32,518 nucleotides of DNA. It comes from JBAWWY01 sp037144355. Its GTDB lineage: Bacteria > Bacillota > Clostridia > Peptostreptococcales > Anaerovoracaceae. The notes beneath the pieces are model-generated. The model saw nothing but the letters and a program-made list of their open reading frames with translations, made no database searches and had not been told where the DNA came from. Location: positions 1 to 32,518 of the forward strand of contig JBAWWY010000017.1 of the NCBI GenBank assembly GCA_037144355.1. Direction: 5' to 3'. The translations under genes and the position numbers were made by a program. Positions 22,950 to 31,749 of the stretch are shown here, piece by piece (the first letter of the stretch is position 1; each line of letters starts with the position of its first letter).

Positions 22950-25169
22950 TTATATGATTTCTAGAGGTGCTATATCAAGTGCCAGTTGTTTCATTCCCAC
23001 GGAATCGAAAATTATGGTTGCAGTTTTAGTGCTTCCTTTTTCCGATATGGAGATAACCAGGCCATCTCCAAATTTTGGATGTCTGACTTTGACTCCATCT
23101 TTAATTTCCGAACTATCCCTTATCTCGCTTCTCTTTTTCTCTGATTCTCTTGCATATTGAAGTTGCTTGTACGGATTGAAGAGTTCGGCTCTTTCGTCCC
23201 GCTTGTTTTGCCTTGCCTGTGCATAGCTGTTTACAGCTGTCTTTTTGTTCCCCTCTTCATCTAGAAGTTCCTTGCTTATTTCCTTCACAAACTTTGATTC
23301 CAAAGTAGTTTCTCTTCTTCCATATAATGTTCTTTCCACGGCACCAGTTAGATATAATCTTTCCATTGCCCTGGTTATTCCAACATAGAACAGCCTTCTT
23401 TCTTCCTCAATGCCATCAGGTTTTTCATAGCTTCTCCACCCTGGAAATAGGTTTTCTTCCATTCCAGCAATAAATACTATAGGAAATTCCAGACCCTTTG
23501 CGCTATGCAATGTCATTAGAGAGACTGCGTTTTCCGAAGAATCGTGATTGTCCACATCTGCCATCAGGGAGACCTGGGCTAGAAAATCCGGCAGGGTCAA
23601 TTGGGAATTTTCATGTTCATAATCGTATATGACTGATTTGAATTCTAAAAGATTCTCTGCCCTGACATCACTTTCAACACTCTTTTGTTCTTCCAGCGCC
23701 TTGATGTATCCCGACCTGACAATCAAGCTTTCGTAAATCTGCGACACAAGAAGTTCTTCCTGGCTGTTGTGAAGTTCTTTGATTAATGCAACCATTTCTC
23801 CAATGCTCTCTGATGCTTTTTTTGAAAGACTTGCAACTATTTCCTCATCGTCTAAAACCGCAAACAAGCTGACCTCTCTTACGGATGCAAGGGCTTTCAA
23901 CTTTTCTATTGTCTTTTCTCCCATGCCACGCTTTGGTTCATTAATTATTCTAAGAAGGCTGTTGTCATCCAATGGATTTTGAACCAGCCTCATATAGCAC
24001 ATTATATCTTTTATTTCTTTTCGGTCATAATACCTGACTCCACCAAGAACCCTATAGGGTATATCCTTTGCAATAAGCGCATCTTCGAAATTTCTAGACT
24101 GGGCATTAGTTCTATAAAGTATGGCGAAGTCAGAATATTTCATGCTATTGCTTTTAAGCCTGTCAATCTCGCTTACTACATATCTCGCTTCGTCTTTTTC
24201 ATCCTGCGCCCTGAAATATTTGATTTTTTCTCCCATTTCCTTGTCGGTCCAAAGCTTCTTTTGCTTCCTGCCCTTGTTGTGGGATATTACCGAGTGGGCT
24301 GCCTCAAGAATAATGCCGTTAGACCTATAATTTTGCTCCAGCTTTACAACCTTTGCTTTCGCAAAATCTTTTTCAAAATCCAGGATATTTTTAATATCCG
24401 CGCCTCTCCACTGGTATATGCACTGGTCGTCGTCTCCGACAACGCAGATGTTTTTGTTTTTTTCAGAAAGAAGTTTGATGAATTTATATTGCAGAAAGTT
24501 GGTATCCTGGTATTCGTCCACCATGATATATTTAAATTTGTCCTGGTACGATTCTAAAACATCCTTGTGGTTCTCAAAAAGTTCAACCGTTTTCAGTATC
24601 AGATCGTCAAAATCCAAGGCATTATTTCTTTTCAAAACATTCTCATATGCGGTGAATAATTGGCCAATAACCTTGTCTCGAAAGTCGTAACCGTACATTT
24701 CATTGAATTTTTTTGCGTTCATGGCTTTTTCCTTGCTATCGCTTATCTTGCCAAGAACTTGCTGCACGTTGAATGATTTATCATCAATATTGAATTCCTT
24801 GAATAGGGATTTCATCACCGCCTTTTGATCGTTTGGGTCATAAACGGTAAAATTCTTGTCAAACCCTATGTGAGGGCTGTTATCCCTGAGCATGCGAAGG
24901 CAAGCCGAATGAAAAGTCAATATCCACATTCGTATTCCTGGATTGACCAGTACTTCAACTCTTTCCCTCATTTCCTTGGCAGCCTTGTTTGTAAATGTCA
25001 CCGCCAAAATGCTTTGGGGGTTTATATTCTTTTCCTTTATTAGATATGCTATCCTATGGGTCATTGTGCTGGTCTTTCCGCTTCCTGCTCCCGCAAGTAT
25101 AAGCAAAGGCCCTTCAGTAAAAACAGCAGCCTCTCTTTGTTCCTTGTTCAACTTGTTCAAGTAGTCCAT
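22950..25169 (-). CDS. pcrA: ATP-dependent DNA helicase, UvrD/PcrA type
   Basis: This 739-residue superfamily 1A 3'-5' helicase acts in repair and plasmid or replication restart. Motifs in order: Q-motif NKEQREA (8-14), Walker A LAGAGSGKTS (25-34), motif Ia AVTFTNKAAKEM, Walker B VDEYQDTN (about 218-225), motif III GDDDQCIYQWRGA, motif IV LEQNYRS, motif V TLHSAKGLEFPIVFI (about 560) and motif VI YVGITRAMERLYL. The C-terminal tail ends with the PcrA-type Tudor-like RNA polymerase-binding region (VRHPKFGDGLVISI). AAGGAG lies eight bases before the ATG. It lies 31 bases after the nucleoside kinase and is followed by ligA. Confidence 0.96.
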   Translation of the reverse strand: MDYLNKLNKEQREAAVFTEGPLLILAGAGSGKTSTMTHRIAYLIKEKNINPQSILAVTFTNKAAKEMRERVEVLVNPGIRMWILTFHSACLRMLRDNSPHIGFDKNFTVYDPNDQKAVMKSLFKEFNIDDKSFNVQQVLGKISDSKEKAMNAKKFNEMYGYDFRDKVIGQLFTAYENVLKRNNALDFDDLILKTVELFENHKDVLESYQDKFKYIMVDEYQDTNFLQYKFIKLLSEKNKNICVVGDDDQCIYQWRGADIKNILDFEKDFAKAKVVKLEQNYRSNGIILEAAHSVISHNKGRKQKKLWTDKEMGEKIKYFRAQDEKDEARYVVSEIDRLKSNSMKYSDFAILYRTNAQSRNFEDALIAKDIPYRVLGGVRYYDRKEIKDIMCYMRLVQNPLDDNSLLRIINEPKRGMGEKTIEKLKALASVREVSLFAVLDDEEIVASLSKKASESIGEMVALIKELHNSQEELLVSQIYESLIVRSGYIKALEEQKSVESDVRAENLLEFKSVIYDYEHENSQLTLPDFLAQVSLMADVDNHDSSENAVSLMTLHSAKGLEFPIVFIAGMEENLFPGWRSYEKPDGIEEERRLFYVGITRAMERLYLTGAVERTLYGRRETTLESKFVKEISKELLDEEGNKKTAVNSYAQARQNKRDERAELFNPYKQLQYARESEKKRSEIRDSSEIKDGVKVRHPKFGDGLVISISEKGSTKTATIIFDSVGMKQLALDIAPLEII

Positions 25170-25200
25170 GTTTGTTTCTCCTTATGCTATATGTGAGAGG

Positions 25201-26820
25201 CTAAAAATCAAAGAATATGCTTCCTCCAATAAATTCTCTTAGTATGGAATTATTCAATATTATTGAATCGTCTTCTATTGTTTCAAAATGTTTTAGAAAT
25301 TTGAGCAACCTTACAGCTTCTGAGAACTCTGGTTCATCTTGGCTAATTGCCAGGAGTAGTGGGAATGCATATTTTTTCAAAACAGCAAGTTCATATATGT
25401 GAACCGAATTGAACAATACATCGGCTTCCCCATTGAAAGGAAAAATATTCTTGTCCTCTCCTTTTCTAACCGAAGGCCATTGGGAAATAGTCTTTTGCGC
25501 CGGATTGTTTCTAGCGCTGTTATCCCTTACTATCCTTCTTATCAATCTAGCATCCGTGGTGGGTATCCTATTGTAATCATTAAGATTTATTTGTGTAAAC
25601 GGACTTATGTATATCTTGAATTTTTCATTGTCTGGGATATTCTCTGTAAGCCTTTCATTCAGTCCGTGGATTCCCTCAATCATTATTGCCTGCTCATAGT
25701 GTGCCTTGATTATTCTCTTCCCTAATATTTTCCTTCCCTGCTTGAAGTCGAATATTGGCAAATCAACTTCTTCCCCGGCAAGCAGGCTGTTGATATTTTT
25801 ATTAAAAAGATCAATATCGATGCTTTCAATATCCTCGAAATTGAAATTTCCAAATTCGTCTTTTGGGGTTTTATCCCTTTCAACAAAATAATCGTCTGTC
25901 CCGATGTAAATCGGTTTGATTCCATTTACTCGAAGTTGTATATATAATCTCTTCGCAAATGTTGTTTTGCCTGATGATGAAGGGCCAGCAATCAATATAG
26001 CCCTCTTCTTCTGTTTTACAATCATATCTGCGATTTCAGCGATTTTCTTTTCATGGAGCGCTTCTGAAATTTGGATTATCTCACGATACTCATTGTTTCT
26101 TATTTTTTCGTTCAAATCACTGACAAAACTTACCCCCATTAGCTTTCCCCACTCAGCTGCCTCCTGAAATGCCAGGTAGAGCTTTTTGTCATCCCTATAT
26201 GGCGGGAGGACATTGGGAACCTTCGAATCGGGATGCCTTAATATGATTCCTTTTTCATATTTTTTAAGCTGGAAATATTCTATGTATCCGGTGCTTGGAA
26301 CCATGAAACCATTGAATTCGAAGAATGTTCCACCACATGAATATGTGGGAACGGATATTTCGTTTTCTTCCTTGTATATCTTTATGATTTCCAATTTGAT
26401 TTGGAAATCAGCCTTAATAATTTCTTCCATCCTATTGGAGATTTCTCTTACCTTCTCTTCAGGTATTGATTCCCCACCATTGATTTCTGTGTAAAGACCT
26501 TGATTCAATGAGTTTTCAACATGAACTTTTGTATCTATTCCTAGTATTTCCTTAACAGCTTTTATATAAATGAAGCATGCGCTTCTTTGGTAAATCAAAT
26601 TGGCATTTGGCTCCCTCATGTCAAGAAGTTCGATTTCTGAATATTTTTGAACTTTTTTAGTAAGTTCCTCTACTTTGTTGTTCACTTTTGCAGCAAGAAT
26701 TCTAAATGGCAGACGGCTTTGATACCTGTTTGCGATTTCAGAAATTAAAATCCCTTTTTCAACTTCAATAGCCTCTAAAATTCCATTTGCATGCACATTT
26801 ACAGTAATTTTATCTTCCAT
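25201..26820 (-). CDS. TGS-domain nucleoside (uridine) kinase-like protein
   Basis: At 539 residues, this has an N-terminal TGS-like beta-grasp domain (about 1-65), a middle part resembling the second additional domain of threonyl-tRNA synthetase (about 66-260), and a C-terminal phosphoribulokinase/uridine-kinase domain. The kinase part has P-loop GPSSSGKTTFAKRL, then YIGTDDYFVERDKTPKDEFG, an acceptor-binding loop, and YNRIPTTDARLIRRIVRD. It likely phosphorylates a nucleoside with ATP; the appended domains suggest RNA- or tRNA-linked control, which is inference. The frame starts at a TTG (26835), but the ATG at 26820 has GGAGG eight bases upstream and is preferred. It leads the pcrA-ligA-mtbB run and ends in TAG. 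Confidence 0.85.
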   Translation of the reverse strand: MEDKITVNVHANGILEAIEVEKGILISEIANRYQSRLPFRILAAKVNNKVEELTKKVQKYSEIELLDMREPNANLIYQRSACFIYIKAVKEILGIDTKVHVENSLNQGLYTEINGGESIPEEKVREISNRMEEIIKADFQIKLEIIKIYKEENEISVPTYSCGGTFFEFNGFMVPSTGYIEYFQLKKYEKGIILRHPDSKVPNVLPPYRDDKKLYLAFQEAAEWGKLMGVSFVSDLNEKIRNNEYREIIQISEALHEKKIAEIADMIVKQKKRAILIAGPSSSGKTTFAKRLYIQLRVNGIKPIYIGTDDYFVERDKTPKDEFGNFNFEDIESIDIDLFNKNINSLLAGEEVDLPIFDFKQGRKILGKRIIKAHYEQAIMIEGIHGLNERLTENIPDNEKFKIYISPFTQINLNDYNRIPTTDARLIRRIVRDNSARNNPAQKTISQWPSVRKGEDKNIFPFNGEADVLFNSVHIYELAVLKKYAFPLLLAISQDEPEFSEAVRLLKFLKHFETIEDDSIILNNSILREFIGGSIFFDF

Positions 26821-26864
26821 TTCCACGGCCTCCAATCCTGATGTTTTTATGGGTTTTCTATAGC

Positions 26865-26891
26865 ATTATACCACAATTATAATGTTGACAA
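26865..26891 (-). promoter_or_regulatory. Promoter of the nucleoside kinase-pcrA-ligA-mtbB run
   Basis: On the minus strand, TATAAT (26870-26865) has an upstream TGG (extended -10), with TTGTCA (26891-26886) as a -35 at a short 15-base spacing. The -35 overlaps that of the divergent promoter for the CoA ligase. Confidence 0.6.
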
Positions 26892-26913
26892 AATCAAAGC
26901 ATCAATATATATT
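26885..26913 (+). promoter_or_regulatory. Vegetative promoter of the CoA ligase-ACT pair
   Basis: TTGACA (26885-26890), an exact 17-base spacer and TATATT (26908-26913) form a near-consensus sigma-A promoter 36 bases before the TTG start. Confidence 0.82.
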
Positions 26914-26948
26914 CAGTAAAATGACAATAATTTAAAGAGGTGACGATT

Positions 26949-28247
26949 TTGATTTGGAATATTCCCATGGAGTGCATGAGTCGGGACGAAATGCATAACC
27001 TCCAAAGTTTAAGACTGATTGACATGGTTTCAAGAATTTATCATAATGTACCATTTTATCGCAATAAAATGCAAGCATTGGGGATCCTTCCCGGTGATAT
27101 AAATTCAATTGACGACTTGAGTAGGCTGCCATTTACCACAAAACAGGATCTAAGGGACAACTACCCTTTTGGTCTTTTTGCCGTACCCAAATCCGAAATT
27201 GTAAGGGTACACGCATCATCCGGAACAACTGGCAAACCAACAGTTGTGGGCTATACAAGAAAAGATGTCGACACCTTCTCTGAAGTTGTTGCTAGATCCC
27301 TATATGCGGCAACAGCAACAAAGCATGACATAATTCAAATCGCGTATGGATACGGACTGTTTACCGGTGGACTGGGACTGCATTACGGCGCCGAAAAAAT
27401 TGGTGCCACGGTTGTTCCAATTTCCGGAGGCAATACAGCCAAGCAGCTTCAGCTTCTCGTGGATTTTGGAAGCACTGTGCTTGCCTGTACTCCCTCATAT
27501 GCCCTTTATCTGGCAGAAGCCATGAAAGATGCTGGCATAGATCCTAGAGAACTGCCACTTAGATTGGGCATATTCGGCGCCGAACCTTGGACCGAGGAAA
27601 TGAGAAAAGCCATCGAAGAGAATCTTGGAATCAAGGCAATAGATATTTTCGGACTAAGTGAAATTATCGGGCCTGGAGTTTCCTGCGAATGCGAATTCCA
27701 AAACGGACTTCATGTTGCCGAGGATCATTTTGTACCTGAGATTATCGATCCCAACAATTTGGAGCGAATCACCAAAGGCAATACCGGTGAATTGGTTTTT
27801 ACTACAATAACAAAAGAGGCCCTGCCTCTTCTCCGATATAGGACAAGAGACCTGACTAGTCTGAATTATGATGTATGCGAATGTGGAAGAACAAGTGTTA
27901 GAATGCATAAATGTACCGGTAGGTCTGACGACATGCTTATTATCAGGGGAGTCAATGTATTCCCATCCCAGATTGAAAGCGTTCTTCTTGAATTGAGGGA
28001 AACCATGCCTCATTACCTTCTTGTCGTTGACCGGGTTGGAGCTTTGGATACCTTGGAAATTCAGGTTGAAGTGGATGACCAGTACTTCTCCGACGAAATC
28101 AATGTTTTGGAAGATTTAAGCAAGAAAATCAAACATGCCGTTGAAAGCGTACTAGGAGTAAGTGTTAAAATAAAACTTGTCGAGCATAAGACAATTCAAA
28201 GAAGCGAAGGCAAGGCTCAAAGAATAATTGATAGAAGAAAGCTGTAG
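26949..28247 (+). CDS. Phenylacetate-CoA ligase family protein (PaaK-like)
   Basis: This 432-residue AMP-forming acyl/aryl-CoA ligase should activate an aryl or acyl acid with ATP and CoA. The ATP loop is VRVHASSGTTGKPTVVGYT (about 86-104), with GYGLFTGGLGLHYGAE (about 133-148), the adenine motif DIFGLSEIIGPG (about 225-236) and the hinge YRTRDLT (about 295). The C-terminal AMP-binding region RSDDMLIIRGVNVFPSQIE contains the conserved lid residues. The frame is also open from a GTG at 26940, but the TTG at 26949 has AGAGGTG six bases upstream and gives the family-typical start (IWN...ECMSRDEM). Such ligases often sit beside indolepyruvate oxidoreductase genes and handle amino-acid-derived aryl acids; no such genes are seen here. 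It ends in TAG, with a short ribosome-site gap to an ACT protein. Confidence 0.92.
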   Translation: MIWNIPMECMSRDEMHNLQSLRLIDMVSRIYHNVPFYRNKMQALGILPGDINSIDDLSRLPFTTKQDLRDNYPFGLFAVPKSEIVRVHASSGTTGKPTVVGYTRKDVDTFSEVVARSLYAATATKHDIIQIAYGYGLFTGGLGLHYGAEKIGATVVPISGGNTAKQLQLLVDFGSTVLACTPSYALYLAEAMKDAGIDPRELPLRLGIFGAEPWTEEMRKAIEENLGIKAIDIFGLSEIIGPGVSCECEFQNGLHVAEDHFVPEIIDPNNLERITKGNTGELVFTTITKEALPLLRYRTRDLTSLNYDVCECGRTSVRMHKCTGRSDDMLIIRGVNVFPSQIESVLLELRETMPHYLLVVDRVGALDTLEIQVEVDDQYFSDEINVLEDLSKKIKHAVESVLGVSVKIKLVEHKTIQRSEGKAQRIIDRRKL

Positions 28248-28254
28248 GTGGATT

Positions 28255-28680
28255 ATGATTATTAAACAATTATCAGTCTTCTTGGAAAACGAATCCGGAA
28301 GATTGACAGAATTAACCAAAGTACTTTCAGATAATAAAATCAATATTGCCGCATTGAGCATCGCTGAAACTGAAGACTTTGGAATCATGAGAATGATAGT
28401 GGACAAGCCTGATGATGCAATCTCAGTACTCAAGAAAAGCGGTTTCTCCGTCCACACCACGGATGTTATTTGTGTTGTCACCCTTGACGTTCCCGGAGCT
28501 CTTTACGAGACTTTATCATATCTCTCAGACGCTGGAATAAATGTTTCTTATATGTACGGTTACTCCAGCAACAACAAGGCTCCTTTGATTATTAAAGTCA
28601 GCGATCCGGAAAAAGCAGTGAAGATCCTGACAGAAAAAAATGTTTCCATGGTTGCAGCTGAAGAGTTTTACAAGAACTAA
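28255..28680 (+). CDS. Tandem ACT-domain protein
   Basis: At 142 residues, this has two ACT repeats (1-65, IIKQLSVFLENESGRLTEL; and about 70-138, VICVVTLDVPGALYETLSYL). ACT domains bind amino acids and regulate enzymes. The same two-ACT protein is often found directly after PaaK-like ligases and probably senses an aromatic or branched amino acid related to the ligase substrate. The frame is open further upstream, but the ATG at 28255 has AGGTGG four bases before it and lies seven bases after the ligase stop, so the pair is one operon. A terminator follows at 28758. Confidence 0.88.
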   Translation: MIIKQLSVFLENESGRLTELTKVLSDNKINIAALSIAETEDFGIMRMIVDKPDDAISVLKKSGFSVHTTDVICVVTLDVPGALYETLSYLSDAGINVSYMYGYSSNNKAPLIIKVSDPEKAVKILTEKNVSMVAAEEFYKN

Positions 28681-28757
28681 AACGAATGAATACTGACTCT
28701 TTGAGTTTTGTCTTTGGAATATTTCAAATCTCAAATAAGCAATCAATAAAGTTATTG

Positions 28758-28789
28758 AAAAGCTTGACTCTAATGAGTCAAGCTTTTTT
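28758..28789 (+). terminator. Rho-independent terminator after the ACT-protein gene
   Basis: A perfect 13-bp stem (AAAAGCTTGACTC 28758-28770 with GAGTCAAGCTTTT 28775-28787) has a TAAT loop, with the T-run continuing to 28789. It ends the CoA ligase-ACT transcript and may also serve the convergent gene at 28840. Confidence 0.92.
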
Positions 28790-28839
28790 AGCTTCAATAC
28801 CGCTTTTATTCTTATAACCCATTTGTCTTCGCAATAATC

Positions 28840-29088
28840 CTATAGTGATAGTCCGTTCAAATTTTCGAATAGTGCCCTTGCCTCATCACTGGTGAGCGTA
28901 ATTCCCTTTCCCATTTTTTCATGTTCCTGATCCCATTCCCGCAAATCGTATTTTGGAGCCTTGTCGTTCCATTTTACCAGATTTAGCTCCTTCTTCCAGC
29001 CTTTTGCATTTTCAGAGATCACCCCAATTTTCTCAACAATTTCGAATGTGACTTCTCTTTCTTTTTCATTTTCTTTTTTAATTGTCAA
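28840..29088 (-). CDS. PC4/YdbC-type single-stranded DNA-binding protein
   Basis: This 82-residue protein has the PC4-like fold of the YdbC family: FEIVEKIGVISENAKGWKKELNLVKWN and then PKYDLREWDQEHEKMGKGITLTSDEA. Family members bind single-stranded DNA and resemble the eukaryotic coactivator PC4; their role in bacteria is not well defined. The start is a TTG at 29088, supported by GGGGAG eight bases upstream; no ATG is in frame nearby. It is a single-gene unit convergent with the ACT-protein gene, and ends in TAG. Confidence 0.9.
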   Translation of the reverse strand: MTIKKENEKEREVTFEIVEKIGVISENAKGWKKELNLVKWNDKAPKYDLREWDQEHEKMGKGITLTSDEARALFENLNGLSL

Positions 29089-29174
29089 AATAATCTCTCC
29101 CCTTTTAATATATTCAAAACACCCCTTTTGATTAAGTTGCCTTGTGTGGCTATTATAGGCATAATTTCCATATT

Positions 29175-29187
29175 ATGTAAATTACAT
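29175..29187. promoter_or_regulatory. Operator-like palindrome
   Basis: ATGTAA-A-TTACAT is a perfect 6-bp inverted repeat about one base centre, 24 bases upstream of the putative -35 of the ABC-F gene and 87 bases upstream of the start of the YdbC-like gene. It looks like a small dimeric repressor site; the binder is unknown. Confidence 0.35.
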
Positions 29188-29210
29188 ATTTTCGACGTGC
29201 CTTTTTTCAG

Positions 29211-29239
29211 TTGCTCCTTTGCTTGTTTTAGTGTAAAAT
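29211..29239 (+). promoter_or_regulatory. Possible promoter of the ABC-F gene
   Basis: TTGCTC (29211-29216), a 17-base spacer and TAAAAT (29234-29239) give a moderate sigma-A match 52 bases before the ATG. No attenuator hairpin or leader peptide is evident in the short leader. Confidence 0.5.
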
Positions 29240-29291
29240 AACAAAGTGTAAATTTGCCTTTTGGCTTGAATTATAAATTAAGGAGACTTTA

Positions 29292-30848
29292 ATGAGTGTT
29301 TTAAATGTAGAAAACGTAACACATGGGTTTGGATCAAGAAGAATTCTTGAAAATGCTTCTTTTCGCCTCTTAAAAGGCGAACATGTGGGGTTGATAGGAG
29401 CTAATGGAGAAGGCAAGACAACCTTTCTGAATATAATAACTGGCAAGCTTCACCCGGACCAGGGAAAAGTGGAATGGTCTAAGAGAGTATCTGTGGGTTA
29501 CCTGGATCAGCATACAGTTCTGAAAAAAGGGCAGACAATACGTGAAGCTTTGAGGGATGCCTTTTCAGACAGATTCCAACTTGAAAAGGAAATGCTTGAA
29601 ATATATGAGAAAATGGGAGATGCGGACGCGGAAGATATGGATTCCCTCATGGACGATGCAGGCGAGATTCAGCATATTCTTGAACATAGTGGTTTTTATA
29701 CCCTGGATTCAAAGATTGACGAAGTCGCCAATGGGCTTGGGCTTTTCAGCATTGGCCTGGATAGGGATGTTTCCGAATTGAGCGGAGGGCAGAGAACTAA
29801 AGTACTATTGGTAAAACTGCTTCTTCAAGATCCAACAATTTTAATATTGGATGAACCTACAAACTTTCTTGATGACGATAATATCAAGTGGTTGAAAAAC
29901 TATTTGATTGAATATGAAAACAGTTTTATCCTTGTATCCCATGACATTCCATTCTTAGATGAAGTAGTAAATGTCATATACCATGTCAGCGAAGGTGAAC
30001 TGACGAGATATTCTGGAAATTATGAGAAATTCCAGAGGATGCACGAAGTTAAGAAAGGCCAGGAAAGCAAGGCTTACGAAAAGCAGGTAGCTGAAAGGGA
30101 ACGGCTTGAGGATTTTATAGCAAGAAATAAAGCCAGAGTTGCTACCAGGGGAATGGCCAACAGCAGGCAAAAGGCTCTAGACAAAATGGAAATTTTGGAA
30201 AAGCCTAGAGAAAAACCTAAACCAACTTTTGAATTCAAGGAAGCCAGGACTCCAAGCAGGTTCCTTTGCATCGGCAAAGACTTGGTAATCGGATACGATG
30301 ATCCTCTGACAAAGCCTGTCAATTTTTCTCTTGAACGGGGACAGAAAATCGCCCTTCGCGGAACAAACGGTCTTGGAAAGAGCACCTTGCTTAAGACGAT
30401 TCTTGGCAAACTCGCTCCGATTTCAGGCACAGCAGAACTTGGCGACTTTCTTTCCATTGGATATTTCGAGCAGGAAGCTGGAAGAGATAGCAGAAATACA
30501 GCCTTAGAAGAGCTTTGGAACGAATTTCCCTCTTATACCAACGGTGAAGTTCGATCAGCTCTGGCAAAGTGTGGGTTGACCAACGAGCATATAACCAGTC
30601 AGATGGTTGTTTTGAGTGGCGGAGAAAATGCAAAAGTAAGATTATGCAAGTTGATGCAAAGAGAAGCAAACTGGCTCATCTTGGATGAACCTACCAACCA
30701 TTTGGATGTTGAGGCCAAGGCTGAACTTAAGAGAGCTTTAATAGAATTTCGAGGGAGTATCCTGCTGGTATGCCATGAACCAGAATTCTACGAAGGATGG
30801 ATTACCAATGTAATGAATGTTGAAGACTGGTCTTTGAAAATTATATAA
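29292..30848 (+). CDS. ABC-F family ATPase (YfmM-like)
   Basis: This 518-residue protein has two ABC ATPase domains and no membrane segments, as in ABC-F translation factors that act on the ribosome E site. Domain one has Walker A GANGEGKTT (about 36-44), signature LSGGQRTKVLL (about 162) and ILDEPTNFLDDD. The interdomain linker carries the family's charged helices (about 250-310, EKQVAERERLEDFIARNKA). Domain two has Walker A GTNGLGKST, signature LSGGENAKV and ILDEPTNHLD. It resembles Bacillus YfmM more than the antibiotic-resistance type ABC-F, judged from memory of family patterns, so a resistance role is not implied. AAGGAG lies eight bases before the ATG. Confidence 0.92.
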   Translation: MSVLNVENVTHGFGSRRILENASFRLLKGEHVGLIGANGEGKTTFLNIITGKLHPDQGKVEWSKRVSVGYLDQHTVLKKGQTIREALRDAFSDRFQLEKEMLEIYEKMGDADAEDMDSLMDDAGEIQHILEHSGFYTLDSKIDEVANGLGLFSIGLDRDVSELSGGQRTKVLLVKLLLQDPTILILDEPTNFLDDDNIKWLKNYLIEYENSFILVSHDIPFLDEVVNVIYHVSEGELTRYSGNYEKFQRMHEVKKGQESKAYEKQVAERERLEDFIARNKARVATRGMANSRQKALDKMEILEKPREKPKPTFEFKEARTPSRFLCIGKDLVIGYDDPLTKPVNFSLERGQKIALRGTNGLGKSTLLKTILGKLAPISGTAELGDFLSIGYFEQEAGRDSRNTALEELWNEFPSYTNGEVRSALAKCGLTNEHITSQMVVLSGGENAKVRLCKLMQREANWLILDEPTNHLDVEAKAELKRALIEFRGSILLVCHEPEFYEGWITNVMNVEDWSLKII

Positions 30849-30909
30849 TCAATAATCAGCATGGAAATTGAGATGTCTTTTATCTTGCCCGCTTTTTTGC
30901 AAATACCTC

Positions 30910-31749
30910 TTAGAAAGGCAAATCAAGCTTTTCAACTTCTTCCAGGTAGGTATCTTCAACGCCTATTTCGCTTCGTCCCTTGCTGGTAAAGTTATGGCCG
31001 TGAAAATCAGATCCCGCAGTGACAATCAAATTGTTTTCCCTTGCAATATTGAGAATATCCCTGGTAAATTCCTCCGAATGCCCTCTATAGTAGCATTCAA
31101 TCCCCATCAATCCATATGATTTCAACCTTTTAACCAATTGGTCAAGTTCTTGATTTGTCAAGCCTTTCAGCTTACCAGGGTGAGCTAGTACAGGTACTCC
31201 TCCAGCTGCAAGAATTTCCCTTATGCCTTCTTGATCAGAAGGTTTCTCTTTTTTTATTTTCTGGAAATTTTCCCCTCTGAAAAACTTTTCACTTGTAAAT
31301 GCTTCTTCAAGACTTTCCACATACCCACGGCTTTTAAGAAGAAATGCGAAATTCGGTTTGCCCAAAAAATCCTTCGGGCTGTATTTTTTTATATCGTCTT
31401 TCGTAAAATCTATTCCCATCTTTGAAAACTCTTCAATGAATTTTTGATTTCTACTGTCCCTAAATTCTTTCAGTTTTTCAATAAATTTAAGAAAACCAGG
31501 GTTTTGAATATCAATTCCGTAACCAAGTATATGCAAATCCCTAGGATAACTGGCAACACTTATCTCTATTCCGGGGACAACTTTAATCCCCACCTTCTTA
31601 CCTTCTTCAATGCTCTCTAGTACTCCCGAGATGCCATCATGATCGGTTACCGAAATGATTTCCAGTCCTCTTTTGTGGGCTAATTCAATCAATTCCTTTG
31701 GAGAATTTGTTCCATCGGAATAATATGAATGTAAATGGAGATCAAGCAT
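30910..31749 (-). CDS. PHP-domain phosphoesterase (TrpH/YciV-like)
   Basis: At 279 residues, this has the trinuclear metal site of PHP phosphoesterases: HLHSYYSDG (5-13), TDHDGISG (about 35-42), PGIEIS (about 59-64), LAHPGKLKG (about 192) and GSDFHGHN (about 246). Members of this family hydrolyse 3',5'-nucleoside bisphosphates (pAp) and short RNA ends, which is the likely activity. The ATG lies eight bases inside the end of the MFS transporter gene, so the two are translationally coupled. The 61 bases between it and the ABC-F gene contain no clear terminator. Confidence 0.92.
   Translation of the reverse strand: MLDLHLHSYYSDGTNSPKELIELAHKRGLEIISVTDHDGISGVLESIEEGKKVGIKVVPGIEISVASYPRDLHILGYGIDIQNPGFLKFIEKLKEFRDSRNQKFIEEFSKMGIDFTKDDIKKYSPKDFLGKPNFAFLLKSRGYVESLEEAFTSEKFFRGENFQKIKKEKPSDQEGIREILAAGGVPVLAHPGKLKGLTNQELDQLVKRLKSYGLMGIECYYRGHSEEFTRDILNIARENNLIVTAGSDFHGHNFTSKGRSEIGVEDTYLEEVEKLDLPF

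Noticed and set aside
28681..28839. A tRNA or pylT gene in the gap after the ACT gene
   Set aside because: No cloverleaf, T-arm motif or acceptor stem is visible; the gap holds a terminator only.
29292..30848. Antibiotic-resistance ABC-F protein
   Set aside because: The pattern resembles the YfmM housekeeping type, and no leader-peptide attenuator is visible upstream.
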